The position numbers and the translations under genes are program-made. Shown here one piece after another: positions 14,753 through 23,525 of a stretch of 35,679 bases of DNA. The DNA is taken from positions 1 to 35,679 of the forward strand of contig CAMJUL010000040.1 in the NCBI GenBank assembly GCA_946408995.1, written 5' to 3'. How positions within the stretch are numbered: position 1 is the stretch's first letter; each line of letters starts with the position of its first letter. This DNA comes from an uncultured Clostridia bacterium (GTDB lineage Bacteria > Bacillota > Clostridia > Christensenellales > Aristaeellaceae). The notes under the pieces are model-generated. The model was not told the origin of the DNA. It worked only from the letters and a program-made list of their open reading frames with translations, and did not search any database.

Positions 14753-16015
14753 ATGGATGATTACAAGCTTCTGATCTCGGGGGACCGTCCGCTGATGGGC
14801 GAGATCCGCGTCTCCGGGGGCAAAAATACCTCCGTAGCCGTGATTCCCGCTGCCCTTTTGTGCGATGAGCCCTGCCAGCTTGAGAACATTCCGGACATTG
14901 AGGATGTCCATGTGCTGATCGACATCCTGCGCATGCTGGGCGCGAAAGTGGACTATGATCCCGCGACCAAGCGCATGAACATTGACCCTACCACCCTTTC
15001 GGGCTTCACCGTCCCCTATTCCTACACCCAGCGGATGCGCGCCAGCTATTATCTGATCGGCGCCCTGCTTGGGCGCACCGGCGAGGCGGAGGTGGCTTAT
15101 CCCGGCGGATGCTCCATCGGCAACCGTCCTTTTGACCAGCACATCAAGGGCTTTCGGGCCCTGGGGACCGAGGTGGAGGAGCGGGGCGCGGTGATCCACG
15201 CCCGGGGCCGCGCCATCGGCAGCGGCGTCTTCTTTGACCGCATCACCGTGGGCGGCACCATCAACGTGATGCTCGCCGCCGCCAAGGCGGAAGGAAGCAC
15301 GATCCTGTACAACGCCGCCAGGGAACCCCACATCGTAGACGTGGCCAACTTCATCAACTCCATGGGCGGCAGCATCAAGGGCGCGGGCACCGACACCATC
15401 CGCATCCGCGGGGTCAGCAGGCTGCACGCCTCCAACTACGCCGTCATTCCCGACCAGATAGAGACCGGCACCCTGATGATCGCCGCCGCCGCCACCCGCG
15501 GGGACGTCACCATCCGGGGCTGTATTCCCACCCACATGGAAAGCCTGACGGCCAAACTGCTTGAAATGGGCGTGGGCGTGAAGGAAAGCGACGACTCCAT
15601 CCGCGTCCACACCTTCCGCGGGCAGCGGGCCGTCAACGTCAAGACCCAGGAATATCCGGGCTTTCCCACGGACCTGCAGCAGCCCATGTCCGCCATGCTC
15701 ACCATGGCCAAAGGCACCAGCGTCGTCAACGAGACCATTTTTGAAAACCGGTTCAAGCACCTGCCCGAAATCGCCCGCATGGGCGCCCACATCCGCATCC
15801 TGGAACAGACCGCCATCATTGACGGGGTCTCCGAGCTCTTCGGGGCTCCCGTGACCGCCACGGACCTGCGGGCCGGGGCCGCCCTGGTCGTCGCGGGACT
15901 CATGGCCAAGGGCACCACCGAGATCTATGAGCCCGGATACATCACACGGGGCTATGAACGGCTGGAGGAGAAGCTCCGCTCCCTGGGGGCGGACATCCGC
16001 CGTGAAAGGATTTAG
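14753..16015 (+). CDS. murA: UDP-N-acetylglucosamine 1-carboxyvinyltransferase
   Basis: First committed step of peptidoglycan synthesis: PEP plus UDP-GlcNAc. The 420-residue protein starts with VSGGKNTSVAVIPAALL (Lys-Asn catalytic pair) and has QRMRASYYLIGALLGR and the active-site loop YPGGCSIGNRPFDQH, with Cys120 as the fosfomycin target. The Cys predicts a fosfomycin-sensitive enzyme. C-terminal DLRAGAALVVAGL and YITRGYERLEEKL match the family. It is likely the MurZ-type copy of Firmicutes. It has its own promoter and is followed after 8 bases by the J-domain gene. Confidence 0.95.
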   Translation: MDDYKLLISGDRPLMGEIRVSGGKNTSVAVIPAALLCDEPCQLENIPDIEDVHVLIDILRMLGAKVDYDPATKRMNIDPTTLSGFTVPYSYTQRMRASYYLIGALLGRTGEAEVAYPGGCSIGNRPFDQHIKGFRALGTEVEERGAVIHARGRAIGSGVFFDRITVGGTINVMLAAAKAEGSTILYNAAREPHIVDVANFINSMGGSIKGAGTDTIRIRGVSRLHASNYAVIPDQIETGTLMIAAAATRGDVTIRGCIPTHMESLTAKLLEMGVGVKESDDSIRVHTFRGQRAVNVKTQEYPGFPTDLQQPMSAMLTMAKGTSVVNETIFENRFKHLPEIARMGAHIRILEQTAIIDGVSELFGAPVTATDLRAGAALVVAGLMAKGTTEIYEPGYITRGYERLEEKLRSLGADIRRERI

Positions 16016-16023
16016 AGCCTGCC

Positions 16024-16554
16024 ATGGACGCTTTTGAAACACTGGGCCTGAAGGAAAACGCCCTGGAAGAGGACATCCGCAAGGCCTATCATGCCCTGGC
16101 CAAGACCTGCCATCCGGACCTGTTCACCGACCAGGCGGATCAGGCGGCCGCCCAGGAAAAAATGGTCCGGCTGAACCTGGCCTATAAAGAAGCCCTGACC
16201 CGGTGCGTCAAAAACCGGACCAGTCATTACGTGGTTCAGTCCCCGGAGCAGGCCATGAACATGGCCCGCGCCCTTTTTGAGCGCCGTCAGTACGACCGCG
16301 CCCTGGTGCAGCTGAGCCATATCACCGACAAAACCACCGAATGGTTTGCCCTGGAGGGGCAGATCCTCATGGGCATGGGCCAGTATTCCAGCGCGCTGCA
16401 GGCCTTTAAGATCTGCACGAAGAACGAGCCCCATGTGCGGCAGTACCACGAATGGTGCCTGGAGGCCGCCGTGGCCATGCGCAAGCATCAGAAGCTGCAT
16501 TACCGCATCGCCGACTGGGCCAAGGGCCTCTTCGGCAAAAAAAGCGGCAATTGA
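16024..16554 (+). CDS. J-domain protein
   Basis: A 176-residue protein with an N-terminal J domain (about 1-65): the DAFETLGL helix, IRKAYHALAKTCHPDLF with the His-Pro-Asp motif at 30-32 that stimulates Hsp70 ATPase. The remainder (about 80-160) is helical and reads like one or two tetratricopeptide units (ALFERRQYDRALVQL, ILMGMGQYSSALQAF). There is no Gly/Phe region or zinc finger, so it is a short co-chaperone and not DnaJ itself. It lies in the murA transcript and ends just before a strong terminator. Confidence 0.85.
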   Translation: MDAFETLGLKENALEEDIRKAYHALAKTCHPDLFTDQADQAAAQEKMVRLNLAYKEALTRCVKNRTSHYVVQSPEQAMNMARALFERRQYDRALVQLSHITDKTTEWFALEGQILMGMGQYSSALQAFKICTKNEPHVRQYHEWCLEAAVAMRKHQKLHYRIADWAKGLFGKKSGN

Positions 16555-16556
16555 AA

Positions 16557-16586
16557 AGGCCCCCGCAGGGAGGCCTGTTTTTTTTT
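16557..16586 (+). terminator. rho-independent terminator of murA/J-domain transcript
   Basis: AGGCC (16557-16561) with GGCCT (16572-16576) plus inner CCC/GGG form a stem with one bulged A and a GCA loop. T9 follows at 16578-16586. On the minus strand the same stem is followed by TTTT, so it may weakly serve the convergent gene too. Confidence 0.9.
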
Positions 16587-16594
16587 GTTGTTTT

Positions 16595-17407
16595 TTACGC
16601 CGGAGAGGATTCTTTGGGCCCCTCAAGGGAGTCCAGCACCTTCAGCCCCAGTTTCTCAAGCCGCTCCCGGGCCGCCTTCAGCCTTGGAATGTCCTCCAGC
16701 GCGGAGGCGGAATGGGCGTCCACCCCGATGACCGCGGTATTTCCGTATTCCGCCGCCTTTTCCCAGAAACGAAGGAGCGGGTATCCCAGCGGGCCGAATT
16801 TTCCCTTTTCCCGGTAGACCTCGCCCAGCAAATTGTATTCCAGGGGAAGCTTCAGGCTGAGGGCCGCCTTGCACAGTTCGTCCGCCATGTCCTCGCAGGC
16901 CTGGTCCCAAGCGGGATAGCGGAAAAGCGCGACCTCCGGGTGGCACAGGCAGGCAAACAGACCGCTCTCCATGCCCCTGAGGGTGCTTTCCGTATACAGT
17001 CTCAGGTGCTCCGGTTCCGTCGACCAGGAGAAGGGAAAGACCTCGGTCTCATCCGAAAAATGGTTTCCCAGGATCAGGTAGTCCATTCCCATTTCCTCTT
17101 TGATCTCCCGCAGCCAGGAAAAATGCGGTGCGTACGCCTCGCATTCCATGGCCAGGAGAATGCGCATCTTCCCCTCGTATTCCTTCCGGAGCGCCCGCAC
17201 AGAGGCGCAGTATCCCTCCAGCTCCGCAAGATCCATGCGTACCCGGCTGACATGCCCGTCCGTGAAGGGCCAAGGGGAATGGTCCGAAAACCCCAGTGTC
17301 TCAAAGCCTGCCCGATACGCTTTTTCCGCGTATTCCCCATCCGTGTCCCTGGCGTGCTTGCAGCGGACCGTGTGGGTGTGATAGTTTCTCAGGACCCCGT
17401 TCTGCAT
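16595..17407 (-). CDS. PHP-domain phosphatase, histidinol-phosphatase-like
   Basis: A 270-residue polymerase-and-histidinol-phosphatase (PHP) protein of the HisJ/HisK type. Metal-binding motifs are all visible: NYHTHT (8-13), GFSDHSPW, AMECEAY, LGNHFSDE, CLCHPEVAL and IGVDAHS. The family hydrolyses histidinol phosphate to histidinol; a more general phosphatase role is possible because no his genes are near. ATG 17407 is chosen: AAGGAGG lies 6 nt upstream, and the longer ORF would run into the preceding gene. It overlaps the stop of the upstream gene by 19 bases, suggesting co-translation. Confidence 0.85.
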   Translation of the reverse strand: MQNGVLRNYHTHTVRCKHARDTDGEYAEKAYRAGFETLGFSDHSPWPFTDGHVSRVRMDLAELEGYCASVRALRKEYEGKMRILLAMECEAYAPHFSWLREIKEEMGMDYLILGNHFSDETEVFPFSWSTEPEHLRLYTESTLRGMESGLFACLCHPEVALFRYPAWDQACEDMADELCKAALSLKLPLEYNLLGEVYREKGKFGPLGYPLLRFWEKAAEYGNTAVIGVDAHSASALEDIPRLKAARERLEKLGLKVLDSLEGPKESSPA

Positions 17408-18090
17408 TCCATGCCTCCTTCGATATACTGTCTGTCCGCCTCCGCCTCCGGATCGGATAAAAGCGCGAATCCCAGGCGCACCTGCCACTCCCCGAAGGTG
17501 TCCCGGCAGGCATACAGATCCGCCACGGCGAAGCCTTCCTCCGCCTCAAACAGCCACTGGCACAGACGCACCACCGCCGCGCCGGTTTTCCTGAACAGGG
17601 GAAGACCCATCGCCCGCAGAGTCGGGGTGCGTCCGGGCATCCCTTCCCCGCCGTTTGTGTCCGCCTGCGCCTGTCCGAACCGGACGGTCATCTCCCCAAG
17701 GATCTCCCCGAACGTCTCCTTCAGGTGCGCCGTGTCCGAGGGGAAAACCACCAGGATCTCCCTCAGGCGGGACCGGGTCGCCTCGTCGAAAATGTACACG
17801 AGGGTCGCGTCCGCCGCGCCGTACATGTCCACCCCCGTATACTCCAAACGCCCCCAGGAAAGGGTAAAGACGCTGGGGACCTGCTCCTGATCCCCGGCCG
17901 CCTCCAGGCGCTGCACCTCCTCCGGAGACAAATCAAAGCGCACGCCGTCCCTGAAAACAAAGGGCTCCCCCCGGGCGTTGGACAAAATCAACAGGAGAAG
18001 CGCCGCAAGGAACGCCGCCGCCCGGTTTCCCCTTTTCCTCCGGCCGTCCTCTGCCCGTGCAGCCGGAAGGCTCCTTTCCCCTTTGCGCAT
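17389..18090 (-). CDS. unknown secreted or membrane-anchored protein
   Basis: A 233-residue protein I do not recognise. It has a basic N-terminus (many Arg/Lys in residues 1-22) then a hydrophobic segment AAAFLAALLLLILSNA (about 24-39), fitting a signal peptide or anchor. The outside part begins FVFRDGVRFDLSPEEVQRLE and reads like a small alpha/beta domain with SVFTLSWGRLEYTGVDMYG and a C-terminal WQVRLGFALLS. The pattern resembles lipid-free secreted sensors with an amphipathic core, but that is impression only. GAAGGGA precedes the ATG. No clear promoter is visible between it and the terminator of the upstream gene. Confidence 0.7.
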   Translation of the reverse strand: MRKGERSLPAARAEDGRRKRGNRAAAFLAALLLLILSNARGEPFVFRDGVRFDLSPEEVQRLEAAGDQEQVPSVFTLSWGRLEYTGVDMYGAADATLVYIFDEATRSRLREILVVFPSDTAHLKETFGEILGEMTVRFGQAQADTNGGEGMPGRTPTLRAMGLPLFRKTGAAVVRLCQWLFEAEEGFAVADLYACRDTFGEWQVRLGFALLSDPEAEADRQYIEGGMECRTGS

Positions 18091-18161
18091 GCGTCCCTTC
18101 CCTTCCCGGATTTTCGGTGTACAGGATATTCTTCGCGGAAAAACAGATTCCTGCCCGGGGC

Positions 18162-18188
18162 AAAAAAAATCCCTCCCGAAGGAGGGAT
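18162..18188 (-). terminator. rho-independent terminator of the SH3-domain gene
   Basis: On the minus strand ATCCCTCC pairs with GGAGGGAT around a TTCG tetraloop (18188-18169), followed by a run of eight T. It is a textbook terminator 14 bases after the stop codon. Confidence 0.93.
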
Positions 18189-18202
18189 CCGGAATGGAAC
18201 GG

Positions 18203-18757
18203 TTACTTGGCCTTCAGCAGGTTCGTTTTGACATATCCCTTCAGCCCGAACACCTTCACCTGGCTCCAGACAGCCCCGTAGGCCACCAGGGTCACCGGCG
18301 TCCCGTCGGGGAGCTTGGCGATCACACTGCTGTCAAGAGACGCGCCTGTGCGGAAATTGACGTAATTCCCACGGTTTGAGATCACGCACTTGGCGCCGTT
18401 CTTCAGCGCCGCCGTGGTGGCGGCGGCCGTGGTCTTGCCCGTAGTTTTGCCCGTGGTCTTGGCGGCGGTGCCGGCGGTGATGTTGGTCAGATACTTGTAA
18501 TACATCCAGCCGCTGCCGTGGGGGCCGGTGCAGTAATACCACCAGCCCATGGTGGATTTCTTGGAGATGGTGACCTTGGTGCCTCTGGGCTCCTGGGCGT
18601 AGCTGGCCGTGTTGACGCTGGGCCCCTGGCGGTATCTGAGCCAGGACGCGGTCACGGTCGCCGTGGCGTTGTAAGCCGTGTCCGCCAGCGCGCTCAACGG
18701 CAGCGCGCTCACCAGAAGGAGCGCAGCCAGCAGCGCAGCCAATGCCTTTCTTTTCAT
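18203..18757 (-). CDS. secreted protein with two SH3-like domains
   Basis: A 184-residue exported protein. Residues 1-26 are a signal peptide (MKRKALAALLAALLLVSALP, cleavage near ALADTA). The first bacterial SH3-like domain (about 30-95) includes ATVTASWLRYRQGPS and GWWYYCTGPHGSGWMYYKYL. A low-complexity Thr/Lys/Ala linker (about 98-115, repeated TTGK) leads to a second SH3 domain (about 118-184): NYVNFRTGASLDSSVIAKLP and VKVFGLKGYVKTNLL. Such domains bind cell-wall peptides; no hydrolase domain is attached. ATG 18757 is preferred to the one at 18787 since the signal peptide begins there. Confidence 0.88.
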   Translation of the reverse strand: MKRKALAALLAALLLVSALPLSALADTAYNATATVTASWLRYRQGPSVNTASYAQEPRGTKVTISKKSTMGWWYYCTGPHGSGWMYYKYLTNITAGTAAKTTGKTTGKTTAAATTAALKNGAKCVISNRGNYVNFRTGASLDSSVIAKLPDGTPVTLVAYGAVWSQVKVFGLKGYVKTNLLKAK

Positions 18758-18805
18758 TTTCCGTCTCTCCCTTCCAAACGAACACATATTGTGCCTCTTT
18801 GGTTT

Positions 18806-18814
18806 ATTCTACCA
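18806..18814 (-). promoter_or_regulatory. extended -10 promoter of the SH3-domain gene
   Basis: On the minus strand TGG TAGAAT (18814-18806) is an extended -10. No good -35 is seen at the proper distance; the upstream DNA is AT-rich. The start codon lies about 40 nt downstream of the expected start site. Confidence 0.5.
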
Positions 18815-18873
18815 CAACATGTGCGAAGGGATATTAACTTTTTATTACGATTGGTTTAAAACTTCCGCTTGTT

Positions 18874-20196
18874 TTATTTCCGGGGAGCCGCGGAGCGGGG
18901 GGGCTTTGTCTTTCCGCGGGCGCCACCCTCCTCCGCCGGGGAGTCCTCCGCCCGCCGGACCAGCACCCGTTCCACCCTCAGATCGTCCATGGCCAGCACC
19001 GTCACCTGCAGACCGTGCCGATGGAAGGAATCCCCCACCTCCGGAAAAGCGCCGAAGGTCTCAATCGTCCATCCCCCCACGGTCTCGCTTTCGCACTCGA
19101 AGTCCTCCTCCCGGATCCGCATCAGATCCAGGAAATCCCCGATGGGCATATCGCCGTCGATTTCGTATTCGCCTTCCCTGCGCTCCAGGACCTCGTTTTC
19201 CACGGTGTCCGTTTCATCCCAGATGTCGCCCACCACCTTTTCCAGGACGTCCTCCATGGAAATGATGCCCAGGGTGCCGCCGTACTCGTCCACCACCACC
19301 GCCAGGTGCTGCTTGGCCTTGCGGAAGGCGGCCAGCACCTCCGGGAGCTTCATGGTTTTATACACATAGCAGGGCTCCATCAGCAGGGAACGGATGTCGG
19401 TTTCCCCGTTCTCCGTCAGGGCCTTGAGGAACACGTTCATATGCAGGATGCCGATGACATGGTCAATGGATTCCTCATACACGGGGATCCGGGTGAATTT
19501 GGATTTGGAAACGGTCTCGATCATTTCCTCCCGGCTGTCCTCGATGTCGATGGCCAGCACGTCCACCCGGGCCGTCATGGCCTCCGAAGCGGAAATCTCG
19601 GAAAAATCGATGGCAGCCTGGACCAGCTCGCTTTCCTCCTCGTCCAGGACGCTTTCGTTTTCCGCCGTTTCCACAATGGTCTGCAGTTCCTCCACCTTCT
19701 CATCGCTGTCTTCCTGCTTTTCCCCGCTGCCAAAGGGCAGCAGCAGCAGCCGGATCAGCGTCACCACCAGGCGGACCGCCGGCGTCAGGAGCACCATCAG
19801 CGCCCGGGTCGGACGCGCGTAGCGGAGGGCGAAGCGATTGGCGTTTTTCTTGGCGGTGATCTTGGGAATGGTCTCCCCAAAGACGATGACCAGCACGGTG
19901 ATCACCAGCGTCGCGATCCACGCCCCGTCGTCGCTGCCGCTCAGCAGGATCACCAGGGCCGTGGACATGGAAGAGGAGGCGACGTTCACCAGGTTGTTGC
20001 CGATCAGGATGGCCGACAGCGCGTCGTCAAAGCGGTTGATGATGCTCAGCGCCACGACCGCCCTGCGGTCCCCGTCCGCCGCGGCGCTTTCAAGCCGCAG
20101 CCTGCTGCAGGAGGAGAAGGCCATCTCCGTCCCCGAGAAAAAGCCGGAAAGTGAAATACACGCCAGGATTCCGGCGATCAGAAGAAACACGGTCAT
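18874..20196 (-). CDS. CNNM/CorC-family membrane protein (copy 2)
   Basis: A 440-residue protein of the CNNM/CorC (hemolysin III-like name, HlyC/CorC) family, linked to Mg2+ or Co2+ transport. The DUF21 membrane domain (about 1-190) has LSGFFSGTEMAFSS, IGNNLVNVASS and VIVFGETIPKITAKKNA. A CBS pair follows (about 205-330: EAMTARVDVLAID, RIPVYEESIDHVIGIL, VVVDEYGGTLGIISMEDVLE) and a CorC_HlyC domain (about 345-420). The last 25 residues are disordered and Pro/Arg-rich. Its start overlaps the stop of the paralogue upstream as ATGA. Confidence 0.9.
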   Translation of the reverse strand: MTVFLLIAGILACISLSGFFSGTEMAFSSCSRLRLESAAADGDRRAVVALSIINRFDDALSAILIGNNLVNVASSSMSTALVILLSGSDDGAWIATLVITVLVIVFGETIPKITAKKNANRFALRYARPTRALMVLLTPAVRLVVTLIRLLLLPFGSGEKQEDSDEKVEELQTIVETAENESVLDEEESELVQAAIDFSEISASEAMTARVDVLAIDIEDSREEMIETVSKSKFTRIPVYEESIDHVIGILHMNVFLKALTENGETDIRSLLMEPCYVYKTMKLPEVLAAFRKAKQHLAVVVDEYGGTLGIISMEDVLEKVVGDIWDETDTVENEVLERREGEYEIDGDMPIGDFLDLMRIREEDFECESETVGGWTIETFGAFPEVGDSFHRHGLQVTVLAMDDLRVERVLVRRAEDSPAEEGGARGKTKPPRSAAPRK

Positions 20197-21641
20197 TCTT
20201 CCCCGCCTCCCTTCCCGTCGGAGGCGTTTTCCTTTTTCGTATCCGCTTCCGCCGTCCGGGGCAGCTTCATCATCACCTTGCGGATGCGGTTGTGCTCCAT
20301 GCGGGCCACATACACCTTCAGCCCCTCGTACTCAAAATGCTCCCGGACCTTGGGGACCGTGGAAAAATGCTCGTAGACCCATTCGCCGACCCGCTTGTTC
20401 ATCAGGGATTCGTCGCTCTTGGGTTCCTCAAAGCCGATCTCCCAGAAGGCGTCGGCAACGGTCTCCTCCGCGTCCACCAGGAAGGAGCCGTTCTTCAGAT
20501 CGATGATGGCGTCCTCCACCTCGTCTTCCTCGTCCCAGATCTCCCCCACCAGGGACTCCAGGATGTCCTCCACGGTCACGATGCCCACCGTGCCGCCGTA
20601 ATGATCCGTTACGATGGCGATGGACTGTTTTTCCCGGCTCATGGTATGCAAAAGCGTGTCCACCTTGGTGTTTTCCGTCACATACAGCGGTTCGTCCAGA
20701 AGCTTCCGCACGTTCATGGCGCGAAGCCCCTCCTCGCCCTCCTCCTCCCGGATCTTGAGCCAGGCCCGAAGGAACCTGCGGATGCGCAGGATCCCCACGA
20801 TGTTGTCGATGCTGCCCTCATAAACCGGCAGGCGGGAATGGTTCTGGCTGCGGATCTGCTCCAGGATCTCCTGGGTGTCCGCGTCGATGTCCACCCCTTT
20901 CACGTCCACACGGGGGGTCAGGACGCTTTCCACCGTCAGATCGTTGAACTCCAGGGCGCTGGAGATCAGGTCCCCCTGCTCCTCGTCCAGGCTGCCCTCC
21001 TCGGTCATATCGTCGATGATGTCGTGGATCTCCTCCTCCGTCACGGAAACGTCCTCCTCCCCGCCGTCCGGGGACAGGCGCAGCGCCAGATCCCCGATCT
21101 TGGAAAGGATCGCCGTCAGCGGGCGAAGGACCGCGGAGATCCACCGGAGCGGGATCACGCACTTGAGCGCCAGGGAGTCCGCGTATTTTTTCGCGAAGGA
21201 CTTGGGCAGCATCTCGGCAAAGAAAAACAGGGCCAGGGTCGTCAGCAGGGTCGACACCGTCACCGCGGACAGCCCCCAGCGGCGGGTGACCGCCATGGTG
21301 ACCAGCGCCGCCGCGCCCAGATGCGCCACGTTGGTCACGATCAGAATCGCCGAGATCGTCCGGTCAAACTGGTCCAGGGCCTCAAGAACCATGCCCGCCC
21401 GTTTGTTCCCCTTTTCCTGCTCCATTCTCATTTTGACCTTGGAGCAGGAAGCCAGCGAGGTTTCGGCCACCGCGATCAGGTTCGCGACGACCATCAGCAA
21501 AAACGCACCAAGCCACAGGGGCCCGTCCGCCCGCGTCCCCGGGGCCACGGGGACCTCCGCAGCGGCGCGGGAAAACAAAAAAGCAAAACATCCTGCCGTC
21601 AGAGCAATCGTTTTCAGGCCGCATCGGCCTCCAGCGTCCAT
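20193..21641 (-). CDS. CNNM/CorC-family membrane protein (copy 1)
   Basis: A 482-residue paralogue of the next gene. An N-terminal hydrophobic segment (GLKTIALTAGCFAFLFSRAA) precedes a short linker and the DUF21 domain (about 45-215; AVAETSLASCSKVKM, FFFAEMLPKSFAKKYA). The CBS pair (about 225-375: SVLTPRVDVKGVDID, RLPVYEGSIDNIVGIL, IVTDHYGGTVGIVTVEDILE) and a CorC_HlyC domain complete it. Start choice is uncertain: ATG 21653 stands only 1 nt after AGGAGG, so ATG 21641 (13 nt) is preferred. Tandem CNNM genes may form hetero-dimers through their CBS domains; that is inference. Confidence 0.88.
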   Translation of the reverse strand: MDAGGRCGLKTIALTAGCFAFLFSRAAAEVPVAPGTRADGPLWLGAFLLMVVANLIAVAETSLASCSKVKMRMEQEKGNKRAGMVLEALDQFDRTISAILIVTNVAHLGAAALVTMAVTRRWGLSAVTVSTLLTTLALFFFAEMLPKSFAKKYADSLALKCVIPLRWISAVLRPLTAILSKIGDLALRLSPDGGEEDVSVTEEEIHDIIDDMTEEGSLDEEQGDLISSALEFNDLTVESVLTPRVDVKGVDIDADTQEILEQIRSQNHSRLPVYEGSIDNIVGILRIRRFLRAWLKIREEEGEEGLRAMNVRKLLDEPLYVTENTKVDTLLHTMSREKQSIAIVTDHYGGTVGIVTVEDILESLVGEIWDEEDEVEDAIIDLKNGSFLVDAEETVADAFWEIGFEEPKSDESLMNKRVGEWVYEHFSTVPKVREHFEYEGLKVYVARMEHNRIRKVMMKLPRTAEADTKKENASDGKGGGEE

Positions 21642-21693
21642 AAAAAGGGTCATGCCTCCTTCAAAATCGTAGGGTCCATTTGTCGAAAGCCCC

Positions 21694-22662
21694 TCAGTAG
21701 CCCCTCTCCAGACTGACAAGGTGCCTGAGGTTGCGCTGATGGGCGTAATTGTCCAGATCCTCCAGGAAAAAGTGCGCGCACCTTTCGCGGGTGCCCCGCA
21801 CGGTCATATCCCCGGCGCAGTGCGGGGTCAAAAGGAGGTTTGGCACCTCCCACAGCGGGTCGTCCGCCTCCAGGGGCTCATGGCGCATCACATCCAGCGC
21901 CGCCCCAGCGAGGCGCCCGTCCCTCAGGCGGGCCGCCAGGGCCTTTTCGTCCAGGCTGCGGCCCCGGCCCACGTTGACCACGTAAGCCCCCCGGGGCAGA
22001 AGCGCCATCCGTTCCTCCGAGAGAAAATTTTCCGTTTCTGCGGTGCCGGGCAGGGTCATCACCAGAAGCTCCGCCTCCGGCAGGGCCTTTTCCGCCTCCG
22101 ACACGGGGTACACCCGGTCAAAGGCCTGCCCCGCGCCGCGTCCTGAACGGGAAATGCCGATCACGGCCCTGGGGCCGAAGGCCCGGAGCCGTCCGGCACA
22201 GGTCCTTCCAAGGTCCCCCGTGCCCGCAACAACGATGCTGCGTCCCTCCAGGCTGTCCATGCTTTTTTCCTTCTGCCAGAAACGCTTTTCCATCCGGCGG
22301 AAGACACGGTCCTCCCGCCTGAGGAGCATCAGGGAAACCATCACCACGTGCTCGGCGATGGCCGGGCCGTAAGCCCCCGCGGAATTTGTGACCAGGACCC
22401 CTTCCGGCACCAGCCCCGGCGCCGTAAAGCGGTCCACCCCCGCAAAGGGGATGCAGAACCACCTGAGCCGTTTTGCGGCCGCGAGGCATTTGGGCGCCAT
22501 CCCGTAGAGGACCTCGCATTCCGCCGCGGTCTCCAGGGCTTCCTCCTCGGTCTCGAACCAGCGGATCTCAAAGCCCATTTCCTGCGCCCTGCCCGAGAGG
22601 AGCTCTTTCAGATCCGCGTCCATCCAAGGCGTGACGGCGGCGATCCAGCGGCGTTTTTCCAT
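21694..22662 (-). CDS. D-isomer 2-hydroxyacid dehydrogenase family protein
   Basis: A 322-residue NAD(P)-dependent oxidoreductase. Visible motifs: the NAD loop VVAGTGDLGR (about 145-154), the catalytic Arg in VNVGRGRSLDE, the catalytic Glu in LDVMRHEPL, and the catalytic His in LLTPHCAGDM. NSAGAYGPAIAEH matches the substrate-side helix seen in phosphoglycerate- and glyoxylate-reductase relatives. No C-terminal ACT domain is present, so it is not a regulated SerA. The substrate cannot be told from sequence. It lies 19 bases after the metal permease and is probably in the same transcript. Confidence 0.85.
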   Translation of the reverse strand: MEKRRWIAAVTPWMDADLKELLSGRAQEMGFEIRWFETEEEALETAAECEVLYGMAPKCLAAAKRLRWFCIPFAGVDRFTAPGLVPEGVLVTNSAGAYGPAIAEHVVMVSLMLLRREDRVFRRMEKRFWQKEKSMDSLEGRSIVVAGTGDLGRTCAGRLRAFGPRAVIGISRSGRGAGQAFDRVYPVSEAEKALPEAELLVMTLPGTAETENFLSEERMALLPRGAYVVNVGRGRSLDEKALAARLRDGRLAGAALDVMRHEPLEADDPLWEVPNLLLTPHCAGDMTVRGTRERCAHFFLEDLDNYAHQRNLRHLVSLERGY

Positions 22663-22681
22663 ACAGGAAGTCCCCTTTGCC

Positions 22682-23488
22682 TTATTCAGAGGGCCTTTTC
22701 CCGATCTTGGCCGGGATCAGGCTCAGAAAATAGCAAACTGCGGCGCACAGCACCACCGCGGCGCCGACGCCCGTATCCATCACATAGGCCAGGCACAGTC
22801 CCCCCACCCCGGAAACCAGTCCGATCCCCACGGACCAGAGGGCATGCTGCCTGGCGTTCCCGCTCAGGTTGCGTCCCGCGGCCGCCGGCAGGATCAGCAG
22901 CGCGTTGATCAAAAGGACCCCTACCCAGCGGATGGACAGCATCACCGCCACCGCCACCAGGCAGACGAACAGGTTCTCCGTCAGACGGGTCGGGATCCCC
23001 CTGCTCCCGGCCAGGGGCGCGGAGAGGGCCGTCAGCAGCAGGCGGTTGTACATCCACCCCCACAGGATCAGCCCAATGACGAGCGCCGCCCCGAGAAACC
23101 AAAGGTCCTCCACGCGGATGGACAGGACGTCCCCCACAAGGAGGGCGCTGTACCTGGAAAAATTGCCCGCGCGGCTCAGGATCAGCAGGCCCACGGCGAT
23201 GCCCGTGGACGAGAAAACGCTGATGATGGTGTCCGCGCTGGTGCGGGCGGTCTGATTGATGCGGCTGATGAGCAGCGCCCAGAAGATGCCGAACACCAGC
23301 AGGCTGACCAGCTCGTTCCCGATGCCCAGCAGCACCCCGAGTCCCACCCCCGCCAGGGCGGAGTGGCCCAGGGCATCCGAAAAAAACGCCATCTTCTGGT
23401 TGACCGCCATGGTGCCCAGCAGGGCCAGAAGCGGCGTCAAAAGGAGCAGCGCCACAAGCGCGTAACGCATAAAGGCAAACTGAAACAT
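22682..23488 (-). CDS. zinc/manganese ABC transporter permease (ZnuB/MntB type)
   Basis: A 268-residue ABC-3 family membrane protein with about eight hydrophobic segments. The family landmark AFFSDALGHSALAGVGLG follows the first segment, and SIRWVGVLLINALLILPAAAG marks the late region (SVGVLLV-type in ZnuB). ATG 23488 (GGAGGG, 11 nt) is chosen; the longer frame would overlap the ATPase gene. It pairs with the ATPase encoded just upstream. No substrate-binding lipoprotein gene is in the window, so that subunit must be elsewhere or shared. Confidence 0.88.
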   Translation of the reverse strand: MFQFAFMRYALVALLLLTPLLALLGTMAVNQKMAFFSDALGHSALAGVGLGVLLGIGNELVSLLVFGIFWALLISRINQTARTSADTIISVFSSTGIAVGLLILSRAGNFSRYSALLVGDVLSIRVEDLWFLGAALVIGLILWGWMYNRLLLTALSAPLAGSRGIPTRLTENLFVCLVAVAVMLSIRWVGVLLINALLILPAAAGRNLSGNARQHALWSVGIGLVSGVGGLCLAYVMDTGVGAAVVLCAAVCYFLSLIPAKIGKRPSE

Positions 23489-23525
23489 GTCTAAAAGCGC
23501 CCTCCATCGCGCTCCGGACCGGGCC

